DNA of 64,000 bases from Ureibacillus chungkukjangi. GTDB lineage: Bacteria > Bacillota > Bacilli > Bacillales_A > Planococcaceae. This document shows positions 47,542 to 57,323 of the stretch, piece by piece (the first letter of the stretch is position 1; every line of letters begins with the position of its first letter). The notes beneath the pieces were generated by a model that saw nothing but the letters and a program-made list of their open reading frames with translations, had not been told where the DNA came from and did no database searches. The translations under genes and the position numbers were made by a program. The DNA lies in NCBI RefSeq assembly GCF_003217295.1, contig NZ_QJTJ01000006.1, positions 87,109 through 151,108 on the forward strand. Direction: 5' to 3'.

Positions 47542-47962
47542 ATTATTAACTGTAATGCTGATTATTTTAGTAACTATTACATTAATAGGGGTTGTAGTTT
47601 TTGTTTTATTAACACAATTTAATAAACAAACAACAACAGCTTCAGAAGAGCCGACAATTGATGAGATTGTAGAATCTTCTGTTGATGTAACAGAAATCAC
47701 AACAAATTTAGCTGATAATCGAATTATTATGCTTTCACTAAAAATTCAAACTGATAGTAAAGAAGCTGCTGCTGAATTAACAAAGCGTGATTTCCAAGCA
47801 AAGAATCTTATCATTACACAGCTGTCTGAAATGACAGAGGCCGATTTAAAAGGTAAGGATGGTAAAGCAACTTTTGAATCTACTTTAAAATCACAACTAA
47901 ATGAACTGATGCAAGAGGGAGAAGTTAAGGAAGTTTACATTACCTCCTACATCATACAGTAA
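47528..47962 (+). CDS. fliL: Flagellar basal body-associated protein FliL
   Basis: A single-span protein next to the stators that affects torque and stability. A membrane segment (about 5-28, LLTVMLIILVTITLIGVVVFVLL) is followed by a periplasmic-side domain with ESTLKSQLNELMQEGEVKEVYITSYIIQ at the end. ATG 47528 is about 8 bases after GAGGTG. 144 residues. Confidence 0.93.
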   Translation: MKNNKLLTVMLIILVTITLIGVVVFVLLTQFNKQTTTASEEPTIDEIVESSVDVTEITTNLADNRIIMLSLKIQTDSKEAAAELTKRDFQAKNLIITQLSEMTEADLKGKDGKATFESTLKSQLNELMQEGEVKEVYITSYIIQ

Positions 47963-47998
47963 CCCAAATGTGAAACATCTTGAAATGGAGGTGGGCAA

Positions 47999-48994
47999 AT
48001 GGCAGGAGATGTATTATCCCAATCCGAAATTGATGCGCTACTTTCTGCAATATCAACCGGTGAAATGTCAGCGGATGAAATGAAAAAAGAAGATGAAACG
48101 AAAAAAGTTAAGATTTATGACTTTAAACGAGCTCTTCGTTTTTCAAAAGATCAAATCCGAAGTTTGACCCGTATACACGAAAACTTTGCAAGGCTATTAA
48201 CAACATTCTTCTCAGCACAATTGAGAACCTATGTACAAATTACAGTAGCCTCTGTCGACCAAATACCTTTTGAAGAATTTGTTCGGTCAATTCCTAACAT
48301 GACATTAATAAATGTGTTTGAAGTACCGCCGCTAGATGGTAATATCTTAATGGAGATCAATCCAAATATCGCGTACTCCATGCTAGATCGTTTAATGGGC
48401 GGAAGTGGTTCAAGCTATAGTAATGTAGCTAATTTAACTGAAATTGAACAAAAAATAATGACTAGTTTATTTGAGCGTTCCTTTGATAACCTACGAGAAG
48501 CTTGGGATACAATTGCTGAAATTGACCCAATCTTAGTAGAACTAGAAGTGAATCCGCAATTTTTACAAATGATTTCACCAAATGAAACGGTAATCGTTAT
48601 TTCGTTAAATACAATTATTGGCGATACAACTGGAATGATTAATATTTGTATTCCACATGTTGTGCTAGAGCCGATTATTCAAAATTTATCAGTTCAATAT
48701 TGGATGCAATCTAATACAAAAGAAGCTTCACCAGAACAGGCACAAATGTTAGAAAGACGAGTAAAGCAAGCAGAATTACCTTTGATTGCCGAACTTGGTA
48801 CAACTAATATTACAATTGAAGATTTTCTTTATATGAGCTTTGGTGATGTCATTCAATTAGACCAAAATATTGAAGAACCACTTGTTTTAAAAGTAGGTAG
48901 TATACCGAAATTTACTGCACAGCCAGGAAAACGAAATAAAAAAATGGCAATCCAAATTATCGCACCATTAGAAGGAGGAGACGAAGATGAGTGA
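47999..48994 (+). CDS. fliM: Flagellar motor switch protein FliM
   Basis: A C-ring protein that binds phosphorylated CheY. The N-terminal CheY-binding peptide is VLSQSEIDALLSAI (about 5-18), followed by a CheC-like middle domain and a C-terminal SpoA domain. 331 residues. The ATG follows TGGAGGTGG. It overlaps fliY by 8 bp. Confidence 0.97.
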   Translation: MAGDVLSQSEIDALLSAISTGEMSADEMKKEDETKKVKIYDFKRALRFSKDQIRSLTRIHENFARLLTTFFSAQLRTYVQITVASVDQIPFEEFVRSIPNMTLINVFEVPPLDGNILMEINPNIAYSMLDRLMGGSGSSYSNVANLTEIEQKIMTSLFERSFDNLREAWDTIAEIDPILVELEVNPQFLQMISPNETVIVISLNTIIGDTTGMINICIPHVVLEPIIQNLSVQYWMQSNTKEASPEQAQMLERRVKQAELPLIAELGTTNITIEDFLYMSFGDVIQLDQNIEEPLVLKVGSIPKFTAQPGKRNKKMAIQIIAPLEGGDEDE

Positions 48995-50231
48995 TGGTAT
49001 GCTCTCCCAAGAAGAAATTGAAGCGTTATTAAGGGGTGAATCGTTAGACGATAAGATTAACGATTTAGCATCTGAATCTTCTACAGAAAACGAACCACTA
49101 CGTGTTGAAGACTATTTAGATCCTATGGAGCAAGATGCTCTGGGTGAAGTAGGAAATATCTCGTTTGGTAGCTCAGCAACAGCTCTTTCTACACTTTTAG
49201 GACAGAAAGTAGATATTACAACACCAGTCGTTTCAATTCTTAATAGAAATTTTTTAGAAGAAGAATTTCCACACCCTTATGTAGCCGTACAAGTGGAATA
49301 TACGACAGGCTTATCTGGAGCAAACCTTTTAGTTATTAAACAAGAGGATGCTGCAATTATTGCAGACTTAATGCTTGGTGGAGATGGTTTAAACCCAAGT
49401 ATTGATTTAAGTGAAATCCAGCTTAGTGCAGTTCAAGAAGCGATGAACCAAATGATGGGCTCAGCTGCTACTTCAATGTCAACTGTATTTAACAAAAAAG
49501 TAGATATTTCACCACCATCAATTGATTTAATGAATATCTCACAAAATGAGGGAACTGATCAAATTCCTGAAGATGACCTATTAGTGAAGGTATCATTCCG
49601 ACTTAAAATTGGGTCATTAATCGACTCAAACTTAATGCAATTATTCCCACTTCAATTTGGGAAAAAACTTGTTAAGTCACTACTTGGTGAAGACGATTCT
49701 GCAGGAGAAGCCCAAGTACAGCAGCCAACGCAGCCTGTTGCACCTGCACCACTAGCACAACAACCGGTACAACAGCAAATGCAACAGCCGCCAGTACAGC
49801 AACAGCCTACTTATCAGCAGCCACCTGTTTACCAACAACAAGCTGCTACAACTTACCAAGAACCACCAACAAGCTATGCGATGCCTACATATCAACAACC
49901 GCAGCAGCCTGTGAATGTTCAACAAGCACAATTTGCATCCTTTGGAAACGCACCAATTTCACAGGATGAGGCACGCAACTTAAATATGCTGCTTGATATC
50001 CCATTACAAGTGACGGTTGAACTTGGACGTACAAAGCATTCGGTTAAAGAAATATTACAATTAGCATCAGGTTCAATTATTGAGCTGGACAAGCTAGCTG
50101 GTGAACCAGTGGATATTTTGGTGAATAGCCGTTTGATAGCAAAAGGAGAAGTAGTCGTAATCGATGAAAACTTCGGTGTACGTATTACGGACATTATGAG
50201 TCAGGCAGAACGATTAAACAATTTGAAATAG
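48987..50231 (+). CDS. fliY: FliY, CheY-P phosphatase and FliN-like switch protein
   Basis: FliY both forms part of the C ring and dephosphorylates CheY-P. The N-terminal peptide LSQEEIEALL resembles the FliM CheY-binding segment. Two CheC phosphatase sites are intact: Asp50-Glu54-Asn57-Pro80 and Ser147-Glu151-Asn154-Pro177. A Pro/Gln-rich linker (about 241-320) leads to the FliN-like SpoA domain (about 330-414). 414 residues, longer than B. subtilis FliY mainly through this linker. Confidence 0.96.
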   Translation: MSDGMLSQEEIEALLRGESLDDKINDLASESSTENEPLRVEDYLDPMEQDALGEVGNISFGSSATALSTLLGQKVDITTPVVSILNRNFLEEEFPHPYVAVQVEYTTGLSGANLLVIKQEDAAIIADLMLGGDGLNPSIDLSEIQLSAVQEAMNQMMGSAATSMSTVFNKKVDISPPSIDLMNISQNEGTDQIPEDDLLVKVSFRLKIGSLIDSNLMQLFPLQFGKKLVKSLLGEDDSAGEAQVQQPTQPVAPAPLAQQPVQQQMQQPPVQQQPTYQQPPVYQQQAATTYQEPPTSYAMPTYQQPQQPVNVQQAQFASFGNAPISQDEARNLNMLLDIPLQVTVELGRTKHSVKEILQLASGSIIELDKLAGEPVDILVNSRLIAKGEVVVIDENFGVRITDIMSQAERLNNLK

Positions 50232-50252
50232 GATTATTTGGAGGGAATTTAC

Positions 50253-50615
50253 ATGTCTAAAAGGATTTTAATAGTAGACGATGCAGCATTCATGCGCATG
50301 ATGATTAAGGATATTCTAACTAAAAACGGTTATGAGGTAGTTGGAGAAGCAGCAGATGGACTTCAAGCTGTAGAAAAATTTAACGAGCTTAATCCGGATT
50401 TAGTAACAATGGATATTACGATGCCTGAAATGGATGGAATCGCGGCTCTTAAAGCCATTAAATCATCACACCCAAATGCTACAGTAATTATGTGTTCTGC
50501 AATGGGACAACAAGCAATGGTAATCGACGCTATCCAGGCTGGAGCAAAAGACTTTATCGTAAAACCATTCCAAGCTGATCGTGTAATCGAAGCAATTCAA
50601 AAAGCATTAGGTTGA
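50253..50615 (+). CDS. cheY: Chemotaxis response regulator CheY
   Basis: A single receiver domain that binds the switch when phosphorylated by CheA. The phosphate acceptor is Asp54 (TMDITMPEMDG), with the acidic pocket LIVDDA (7-11) and Lys in IVKPF. ATG 50253 follows TTGGAGGGA; the frame extends upstream, but 120 residues is the normal CheY length. Confidence 0.97.
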   Translation: MSKRILIVDDAAFMRMMIKDILTKNGYEVVGEAADGLQAVEKFNELNPDLVTMDITMPEMDGIAALKAIKSSHPNATVIMCSAMGQQAMVIDAIQAGAKDFIVKPFQADRVIEAIQKALG

Positions 50616-50619
50616 TAAA

Positions 50620-51300
50620 ATGAAAAGAAAAGGTTTTGCAATAGCGCGTGTTCTTTTTGCGATCATGATAGCATTAGCTTTTCTAGCACCAATGAATTTT
50701 GCATCTGCAGCAAAAGGTAGCCAATCGGTTACTGAATGCTGGCAAAATCCTGAAGCAGAAGGTTGTGAAGACTCAAACCCTGCTGCCGAAGATGAGAATT
50801 CTACTTCGGCAAACGTGGGTCTGGGTCTTTGGGATTACATGAAAATGTTATTCTCCCTTGTCTTTGTACTTGCACTTTTAATCTTTGTTCTTAAATTTCT
50901 CAACAAAAAAAGTGCAAGCTATCAACAAAACAGTGTCGTGCAAAATATCGGCGGCATTTCTGTTGGGGCACAAAAATCAGTTCAATTGCTTCATATTGGC
51001 GATAAATTATATATTGTCGGTGTTGGAGACGATGTACAACTCATTAAAGAAATTGATAATCCAGAAGAAATTGAGCGATTATTAGAAATTTATAATGAGA
51101 AGCAATCATTTGTAGATAGCACGACACCATATATTTTAGACCTAGTTAAAAAGCTAAGAGGCAAAAATACAGAAGAACAAACAGAAGAAAAAAAGTCAAA
51201 TCAAAACTTTGGTGAAATGTTCAATAAACGACTTACAGAGCTTACAAAGACACGTAAAAGCGAATTGGATAAATGGAAGGAAAAGGAGAGGGATAAGTAA
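50620..51300 (+). CDS. fliO: Flagellar biosynthetic protein FliO (FliZ-like)
   Basis: A chaperone for assembly of the FliP export pore. It has an N-terminal signal-like segment (about 8-31), a Cys-containing extracytoplasmic stretch (CWQNPEAEGC), a membrane span (about 75-92), and the FliO domain (QNIGGISVGAQKSVQLLHIGDKLYIVGV). 226 residues. It overlaps fliP by one base (TAATG). Confidence 0.9.
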   Translation: MKRKGFAIARVLFAIMIALAFLAPMNFASAAKGSQSVTECWQNPEAEGCEDSNPAAEDENSTSANVGLGLWDYMKMLFSLVFVLALLIFVLKFLNKKSASYQQNSVVQNIGGISVGAQKSVQLLHIGDKLYIVGVGDDVQLIKEIDNPEEIERLLEIYNEKQSFVDSTTPYILDLVKKLRGKNTEEQTEEKKSNQNFGEMFNKRLTELTKTRKSELDKWKEKERDK

Positions 51301-51965
51301 TGGAAGATTTTATGTCCTTCTTTTCTGAAAACGATCCGACCAATGTTTCGACTTCTGTTAAGTTACTTCTATTATTAACTGTACTATCATTAGCACCAAG
51401 TATTTTAATCTTGATGACATCCTTTGCACGAATTATGATTGTGCTTTCCTTTACAAGAACCGCGTTGGCAACCAATACCTCTCCACCAAATCAAGTGCTA
51501 ATTGGATTAGCATTGTTTTTGACGTTCTTCATAATGGCCCCAACCTTCCAACAGGTAAACGAACAAGCACTTCAGCCGTTATTTAATGAAGAAATAGGTC
51601 TGGAAGAGGCGTACGAAAAAGCTGCCCTCCCTTTTAAAGAGTTTATGGCACAGCATACACGGCAAAAGGATTTAATGCTTTTCTTAGATTACAACCAAGC
51701 CGAAAGACCAGCTTCAGTGGAAGATATTCCACTAACCATGCTCGTACCGGCATTTGCCTTAAGTGAAATAAAAACAGCCTTTCAAATAGGATTTATGATT
51801 TTCATACCATTCTTAGTGATTGATATGATTGTAGCCAGCGTCCTGATGTCTATGGGGATGATGATGCTACCGCCAGTTATGATTTCACTGCCTTTTAAAA
51901 TCTTATTATTCATACTAGTAGACGGATGGTATTTAGTAATTAAATCTTTACTTCAAAGTTTTTAG
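51300..51965 (+). CDS. fliP: Flagellar export pore protein FliP
   Basis: A core export-gate membrane protein. The conserved LMTSFARIMIVLSFTRTALATNTSPPNQVLIGLALFLTFFIMAP and VLMSMGMMMLPPVMISLPFKILLFILVDGW are diagnostic. 221 residues. It lacks the long N-terminal signal found in enterobacterial FliP. Confidence 0.97.
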   Translation: MEDFMSFFSENDPTNVSTSVKLLLLLTVLSLAPSILILMTSFARIMIVLSFTRTALATNTSPPNQVLIGLALFLTFFIMAPTFQQVNEQALQPLFNEEIGLEEAYEKAALPFKEFMAQHTRQKDLMLFLDYNQAERPASVEDIPLTMLVPAFALSEIKTAFQIGFMIFIPFLVIDMIVASVLMSMGMMMLPPVMISLPFKILLFILVDGWYLVIKSLLQSF

Positions 51966-51977
51966 GGGATGATATAA

Positions 51978-52247
51978 ATGACGCAGGAAATGGTCATTGC
52001 AATTGCAGAGAGAGCGATATGGATTGTCCTCCTAGTTTCAGGACCGTTGCTTCTAATTGCACTTGTCGTTGGTTTGATTGTAAGTATTTTTCAAGCAACA
52101 ACCTCCATACAAGAGCAAACACTGGCATTCGTACCAAAAATAGTTGCAGTTTTAGTAGCGATTGTCTTTTTTGGGCCATGGATGATAGAGCAATTGACTA
52201 CTTATGTGACTGACATTTTAAATAATTTGACACGGTATATAGGGTGA
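51978..52247 (+). CDS. fliQ: Flagellar export pore protein FliQ
   Basis: An 89-residue export-gate subunit with two membrane hairpins (about 14-40 and 52-74) and the conserved IFQATTSIQEQTLAFVPKI loop. It lies between fliP and fliR as in nearly all flagellated bacteria. Confidence 0.96.
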   Translation: MTQEMVIAIAERAIWIVLLVSGPLLLIALVVGLIVSIFQATTSIQEQTLAFVPKIVAVLVAIVFFGPWMIEQLTTYVTDILNNLTRYIG

Positions 52248-52251
52248 GCTA

Positions 52252-53031
52252 ATGACAGAAATCATTCCTGAAATCTCCGTCTTATTATTAATTATCGTCA
52301 GAGTTTCTGCTTTTTTTGTATCAGTCCCTTTTTTTTCTTACAGTAGAATCCCTCCTCAGGTGAGGATCGGATTAGCCGTTATTTTTTCTTGGATGATTTA
52401 TTACACATTTAGTGATGTACAAGCGATTCCAATGGACGGAGATTACATATTACTTGTTTTAAAAGAAGCAATCATTGGGGTACTGATTGGTCTTGTTGCC
52501 TATATAATGATGACGGCTGTTCAAATTGCAGGGGGCTTTATCGATTTTGAAATGGGTTTTGCCATGGCTAATGTAATTGACCCACAAACCGGAACACAAA
52601 CTCCTTTAATGGGGCAATTTTTTAATTTCCTTATCCTGTTTGTTTTAATTTCCATAAACGGTCATCATTTGATTTTAGATGGGATTTACTATAGCTATCA
52701 ATTTTTACCCATGAATCAAATTTTCCCTGATTTTACGAATGACAATATCATCGAGTTTGTTATTAGAACGGTCGGCTCTGTATTCACGGTAGCATTTCAA
52801 ATGGCAGCCCCGGTTGTTGCCACATTATTCTTAGTAACGATGGCTTTGGGGATTACGGCAAAAACAGTACCTCAGCTCAACATATTTGTTATTGGGTTTC
52901 CCATAAAGATTGCAGTAGGTTTCCTGGTTTTAATTATTTCAATGGGTGTAATGATTGAAGTAATGGAAAAAGTAATAGAAATGATGATACTTTCAATGCG
53001 AGATTTCATGCGTTTGTTAGGTGGTGTATAA
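52252..53031 (+). CDS. fliR: Flagellar export pore protein FliR
   Basis: A multi-span membrane protein that closes the FliPQR pore. Visible motifs are VSVPFFSYSRIPPQVRIGLAVIFSW and GGFIDFEMGFAMANVIDPQTGTQTPLMGQFF. 259 residues. It starts 4 bp after fliQ. Confidence 0.96.
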   Translation: MTEIIPEISVLLLIIVRVSAFFVSVPFFSYSRIPPQVRIGLAVIFSWMIYYTFSDVQAIPMDGDYILLVLKEAIIGVLIGLVAYIMMTAVQIAGGFIDFEMGFAMANVIDPQTGTQTPLMGQFFNFLILFVLISINGHHLILDGIYYSYQFLPMNQIFPDFTNDNIIEFVIRTVGSVFTVAFQMAAPVVATLFLVTMALGITAKTVPQLNIFVIGFPIKIAVGFLVLIISMGVMIEVMEKVIEMMILSMRDFMRLLGGV

Positions 53032-53034
53032 AGC

Positions 53035-54123
53035 TTGAAGCTATTAATGACGTTAGATCTGCAATTTTTTGCAGGGGATAAGACGGAAAAAGCAACACCG
53101 AAAAAGAGACAGGATGCCAGAAAAAAAGGACAGGTTTTAAAAAGTCAGGATGTAACAGCTGCCATCAGCTTGTTATTGCTTTTTATGTTTTTATATTTTA
53201 CTGGTCCTATGATGATTGAAGGGTTTTTTAGCTTTTTACATCAGTTCTTTGAGAGAAATATCTTAATTGAGACAATAACAGCTGATACAGTCATGCAAGT
53301 ATATACGGATTCATTAAAAGAAATGGCACTTATTATTTTACCGTTCATGGCTGTTGCAGTAGTTGCTGGTGTAGCTGCAAACTTCATGCAATTCGGCTTT
53401 CTTTTTACAATGGAGCCCATGAAATTAGATTTAAAAAAGATGGATCCTATTAAAGGTATTAAGAAAATAATCTCTGTACGAGCAATTGTAAACTTAATCA
53501 AATCTCTATTGAAAATATCATTTATAGGGACTGTGACTGTTGTTATTATTTGGATGAACCTAGAGGAAGTATTATCGTTATCATTCCAAAGCCCTTGGGA
53601 TACATTAACTACAGTGGCTAAACTAACAGGCATTATGGGGATAGCCGCTTCTTTAACACTTGTCGTTATATCATTAATAGATTACATATATGAAAAATAT
53701 GAGTACGAAAAACAATTGAAAATGTCAAAGCAAGACATTAAAGATGAATACAAAAATGCTGAAGGTGACCCGAAGATCAAATCGAAAATTAAGCAGCGTC
53801 AAAGGGAAATGGCTATGCGAAGAATGATGCAGGAAATTCCAAATGCAGATGTAGTCATTACTAACCCAACCCACTATGCAATCGCCTTAAAATATGACGA
53901 TCAAAATATGGAGGCTCCTAAGGTTATTGCAAAAGGAACAGACTATATTGCTCAGAAGATTAAATTGATTGCAAAGGAAAATGACGTTGTAATGGTAGAA
54001 AATCGTCCACTAGCTCGGGCGATGTACGACCAAGTAGAAATCGATCAGCAGGTACCAGAAGAATTTTTTAAAGCGATAGCAGAAATACTAGCGTATGTAT
54101 ATCGTATAAAGCGTAAAATTTAG
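53035..54123 (+). CDS. flhB: Flagellar export apparatus protein FlhB
   Basis: The substrate-specificity switch of the export gate. Four membrane segments fall within about 41-215. The cytoplasmic domain carries the autocleavage site NPTH (277-280, cut between Asn and Pro). The TTG start at 53035 gives MKLLMTLDLQFFAGDKTEKATPKKRQDARKKGQV, aligning with B. subtilis FlhB. 362 residues. Confidence 0.97.
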   Translation: MKLLMTLDLQFFAGDKTEKATPKKRQDARKKGQVLKSQDVTAAISLLLLFMFLYFTGPMMIEGFFSFLHQFFERNILIETITADTVMQVYTDSLKEMALIILPFMAVAVVAGVAANFMQFGFLFTMEPMKLDLKKMDPIKGIKKIISVRAIVNLIKSLLKISFIGTVTVVIIWMNLEEVLSLSFQSPWDTLTTVAKLTGIMGIAASLTLVVISLIDYIYEKYEYEKQLKMSKQDIKDEYKNAEGDPKIKSKIKQRQREMAMRRMMQEIPNADVVITNPTHYAIALKYDDQNMEAPKVIAKGTDYIAQKIKLIAKENDVVMVENRPLARAMYDQVEIDQQVPEEFFKAIAEILAYVYRIKRKI

Positions 54124-54144
54124 ACCATAGTAGGAGGGAAAAAC

Positions 54145-56184
54145 ATGAAGATTCGTGACATAGGTGTTTTAGCTGCAGTAATTATGATTGTAGCTATGCT
54201 CATTATCCCTCTGCCGACATGGTTATTAAGCTTTTTAATCATTATCAATATTACATTGTCATTATTAGTATTATTAGTGGCCATGAATATGAAGGAAGCA
54301 TTAGATTTTGCCATCTTTCCCTCAGTTATTTTGTTATTAACATTATTCCGTTTGGGTTTAAGTATATCTACTACCCGAGCAATCCTTGCACAAGGGGATG
54401 CTGGGGATGTTGTTGAAACGTTTGGTCAATTCGTAACTGGTGGGAATATTTTAGTCGGTTTAGTAATTTTCATGTTATTAGTTATTATTAACTTTATCGT
54501 AATTACAAAAGGTTCTGAACGTGTAGCTGAAGTAGCAGCACGTTTTACTTTAGATGCAATGCCTGGGAAACAAATGAGTATCGATGCAGATTTGAATGCA
54601 GGGATGATTTCTGACAAAGAAGCAAGAGAACGCCGTGACAAAGTATCGAGGGAGTCCGATTTCTATGGAGCGATGGACGGGGCAACAAAATTCGTTAAAG
54701 GTGATGCGATTGCCTCGATTATCATGGTTTTTATTAACTTACTTTTCGGTATAATTATCGGGATGCTTCAGCTTGGCTATGAAATGGCAGATGCGGCTAC
54801 ACATTTCTCTACTTTAACTGTAGGGGATGGATTAGTTGCACAGATTCCTGCGCTATTAATATCGACAGCAACAGGGATTGTTGTTACCAGAGCTGCTTCT
54901 GAAGGAAGTCTAGGAGCAGATATTTCAAACCAATTATTTGCTCAATCGAAGTTACTTTATATTGCTGGTGGCTCAATTCTTCTATTAGGTTTATTCACGC
55001 CACTACCAGAATGGATTACGATGCCAATCGCTGCAGTCTTAATCGGTGGTGCATACATGATTAATAGCAGGGAAAAGAAAACAGAGGATCCAGAAGAGTT
55101 ACTTGAAATCGAAGAAGAAGTGGCAGCTGATACGATGAAAAGTCCAGAAAATGTTGTCAATCTGTTAAATGTAGATCCGATTGAATTTGAATTTGGATAT
55201 GGTCTGATTCCTTTAGTTGATGCAAGTCAGGGCGGGGATTTACTAGATCGGGTTGTAATGATTCGAAGACAATTGGCACTGGAGCTTGGAGTTGTTATTC
55301 CAGTTGTTCGTATTCGGGATAATATTCAGCTACAGCCAAATGAGTATCGTATTAAAGTAAAGGGTAATGAAATGGCAAGAGGCGAATTACTTCTGGATCA
55401 TTATCTATCGATGAGCCCAGGAGATGACGATTCGATTGAAGGAATTGATACAATCGAGCCTTCCTTTGGTTTACCTGCAAAATGGATTACAGAGAAGGTA
55501 AAAGAGGACGCGGAAATGCTTGGTTATACCGTAGTAGATCCACCTAGCGTAGTTTCCACTCACTTAACTGAAATTATCCGTGCGAATGCTCATGAATTAC
55601 TAGGTCGTCAGGAAACAAAACAACTGATCGACCACCTACGAGAAAATTACCCAATTTTAGTGGAGGAATTAACGCCAACACCTTTATCAATTGGAGAAAT
55701 TCAGAAGGTATTAGCAAAATTATTAAGAGAAAATGTATCTATCCGTAATTTACCTATTATTTTTGAAACATTAGCGGATTATGCCAAATTGACAAGCGAT
55801 ACAGATGTTTTGACTGAATACGTTCGTCAAGGCTTAGCAAGACAAATTACATCGCAATATGTTGCTGGTGGAACAAGCTTAAAAGTTATCACGATTCCGG
55901 GGAAAATAGAGAAGCTAGTTGCCGATAGCATTCAGCAAACAGATCACGGCAACTATTTAGCAATGGATCCTCAGGATTCTCAAAATGTATTAGAGGCAAT
56001 TGCAAGGGAAGTAGAGAAGGTATCCTTTATGGAGCAATCTCCAATCATTCTATGTTCACCAGGGATACGAATGTATTTAAGACAGCTGACTGAACGTTAC
56101 TTCTCACAAATCCCGATATTGTCCTATAACGAATTAGATTCTAATGTTGAAATTCAAAGTGTTGGAGTGGTGAATGTAGAATGA
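54145..56184 (+). CDS. flhA: Flagellar export gate protein FlhA
   Basis: The nonameric export-gate protein. The N-terminal half has about eight membrane spans and the FHIPEP-type signature region (RLGLSISTTRAIL, GSERVAEVAARFTLDAMPGKQMSIDADLNAG). The soluble C-terminal domain binds chaperone-substrate complexes. 679 residues. The ATG follows TAGGAGGGA. It overlaps flhF by 4 bp. Confidence 0.97.
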   Translation: MKIRDIGVLAAVIMIVAMLIIPLPTWLLSFLIIINITLSLLVLLVAMNMKEALDFAIFPSVILLLTLFRLGLSISTTRAILAQGDAGDVVETFGQFVTGGNILVGLVIFMLLVIINFIVITKGSERVAEVAARFTLDAMPGKQMSIDADLNAGMISDKEARERRDKVSRESDFYGAMDGATKFVKGDAIASIIMVFINLLFGIIIGMLQLGYEMADAATHFSTLTVGDGLVAQIPALLISTATGIVVTRAASEGSLGADISNQLFAQSKLLYIAGGSILLLGLFTPLPEWITMPIAAVLIGGAYMINSREKKTEDPEELLEIEEEVAADTMKSPENVVNLLNVDPIEFEFGYGLIPLVDASQGGDLLDRVVMIRRQLALELGVVIPVVRIRDNIQLQPNEYRIKVKGNEMARGELLLDHYLSMSPGDDDSIEGIDTIEPSFGLPAKWITEKVKEDAEMLGYTVVDPPSVVSTHLTEIIRANAHELLGRQETKQLIDHLRENYPILVEELTPTPLSIGEIQKVLAKLLRENVSIRNLPIIFETLADYAKLTSDTDVLTEYVRQGLARQITSQYVAGGTSLKVITIPGKIEKLVADSIQQTDHGNYLAMDPQDSQNVLEAIAREVEKVSFMEQSPIILCSPGIRMYLRQLTERYFSQIPILSYNELDSNVEIQSVGVVNVE

Positions 56185-57323
56185 AAATGAAAAAATATAC
56201 AGCACCATCTATTCCAGAAGCCATGAAATTAGTACGAGCGGAATTAGGTGAAGATGCAGTTATCATCAATTCTAAAGTTGTCGTTACAAAAAAGCTGTTC
56301 GGTCTGATAAAACAAAAGAATTTTGAAGTACTTGCTGGAGTGGACCAGGTGGAGACAAAAATAATGTCTCCACGTCTTCCGGATTTACAAACAAATACAA
56401 ACCAATATCAGGAACCTGAGGAACAGCCGAAGTTACATATTGATGATACATTATCGAAAGAGTTGAAAAATGAAATAGCAGACTTGAAGTTGATGATGAA
56501 ATCGATGCAAAAGCATACAATTCAATCCGAATTGCCAGAGAATTTCTTGCCTTATATTGACTTCTTGAAACGTCAAGAACTTAGTGAAGAGCTCATCACG
56601 GCAATAAGTGATGAGCTTTTTGTGCATCAAAAACGAAAAGGTACACTATTAATGAGAGAAGACATGAAGGAAATTACGAAAGAAGTACTCCGTAAAATGC
56701 TTTTTGACCTTCCAATGGGTGGACTTTCTTATGAGAAAAAGTATATTAATGTTTTTGGACCAACAGGAGTTGGGAAAACAACAACAATTGCCAAAATGGC
56801 AGCAAGAGCAGTATTAGAGAAAAAGAAAAAAATCGGATTTATCACGACAGATACGTATCGAATAGCGGCCATTGAACAGTTAAAAACCTATGCGAATCTT
56901 CTGCAAGCTCCAGTTGAAATCGTCTATAATGCCAATGATTATAAGAAAGCGATTGAAAATTTTGCTCATCTTGATTTAATCTTTATCGATACTGCGGGCC
57001 GAAACTATAAAGAAGCAAAATATGTAGATGACCTTATGCAAATGATTAACTTCGATGAGGAAGCAGAATCGTATTTGGTATTAGCTTTAACAGCTAAAGA
57101 AAGTGATATGGAAGCAATAATCCAACAATTTAGTGAAATACCAATAGGTAAATATATCTTTACTAAGATAGATGAAACAAATTCTATTGGCACGATGTAT
57201 AATTTAATGATTAAATATAATAAAGGACTTGCTTACTATACGAATGGACAAGAAGTACCAGAAGATATAGAAGTAGCCGAATTAGAAAAAGTACTTGAAT
57301 TGTTCTTTCAAGGAGAATTTTAA
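56181..57323 (+). CDS. flhF: Flagellar SRP-family GTPase FlhF
   Basis: FlhF sets flagellar position and number. It has a basic N-terminal B domain (about 1-110), then the NG domain with [11 protein letters not shown] (about 189-199), DTAGRN and TKIDETNSIG. 380 residues. It is the third SRP-type GTPase in the window after FtsY and Ffh. Confidence 0.96.
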   Translation: MKMKKYTAPSIPEAMKLVRAELGEDAVIINSKVVVTKKLFGLIKQKNFEVLAGVDQVETKIMSPRLPDLQTNTNQYQEPEEQPKLHIDDTLSKELKNEIADLKLMMKSMQKHTIQSELPENFLPYIDFLKRQELSEELITAISDELFVHQKRKGTLLMREDMKEITKEVLRKMLFDLPMGGLSYEKKYINVFGPTGVGKTTTIAKMAARAVLEKKKKIGFITTDTYRIAAIEQLKTYANLLQAPVEIVYNANDYKKAIENFAHLDLIFIDTAGRNYKEAKYVDDLMQMINFDEEAESYLVLALTAKESDMEAIIQQFSEIPIGKYIFTKIDETNSIGTMYNLMIKYNKGLAYYTNGQEVPEDIEVAELEKVLELFFQGEF

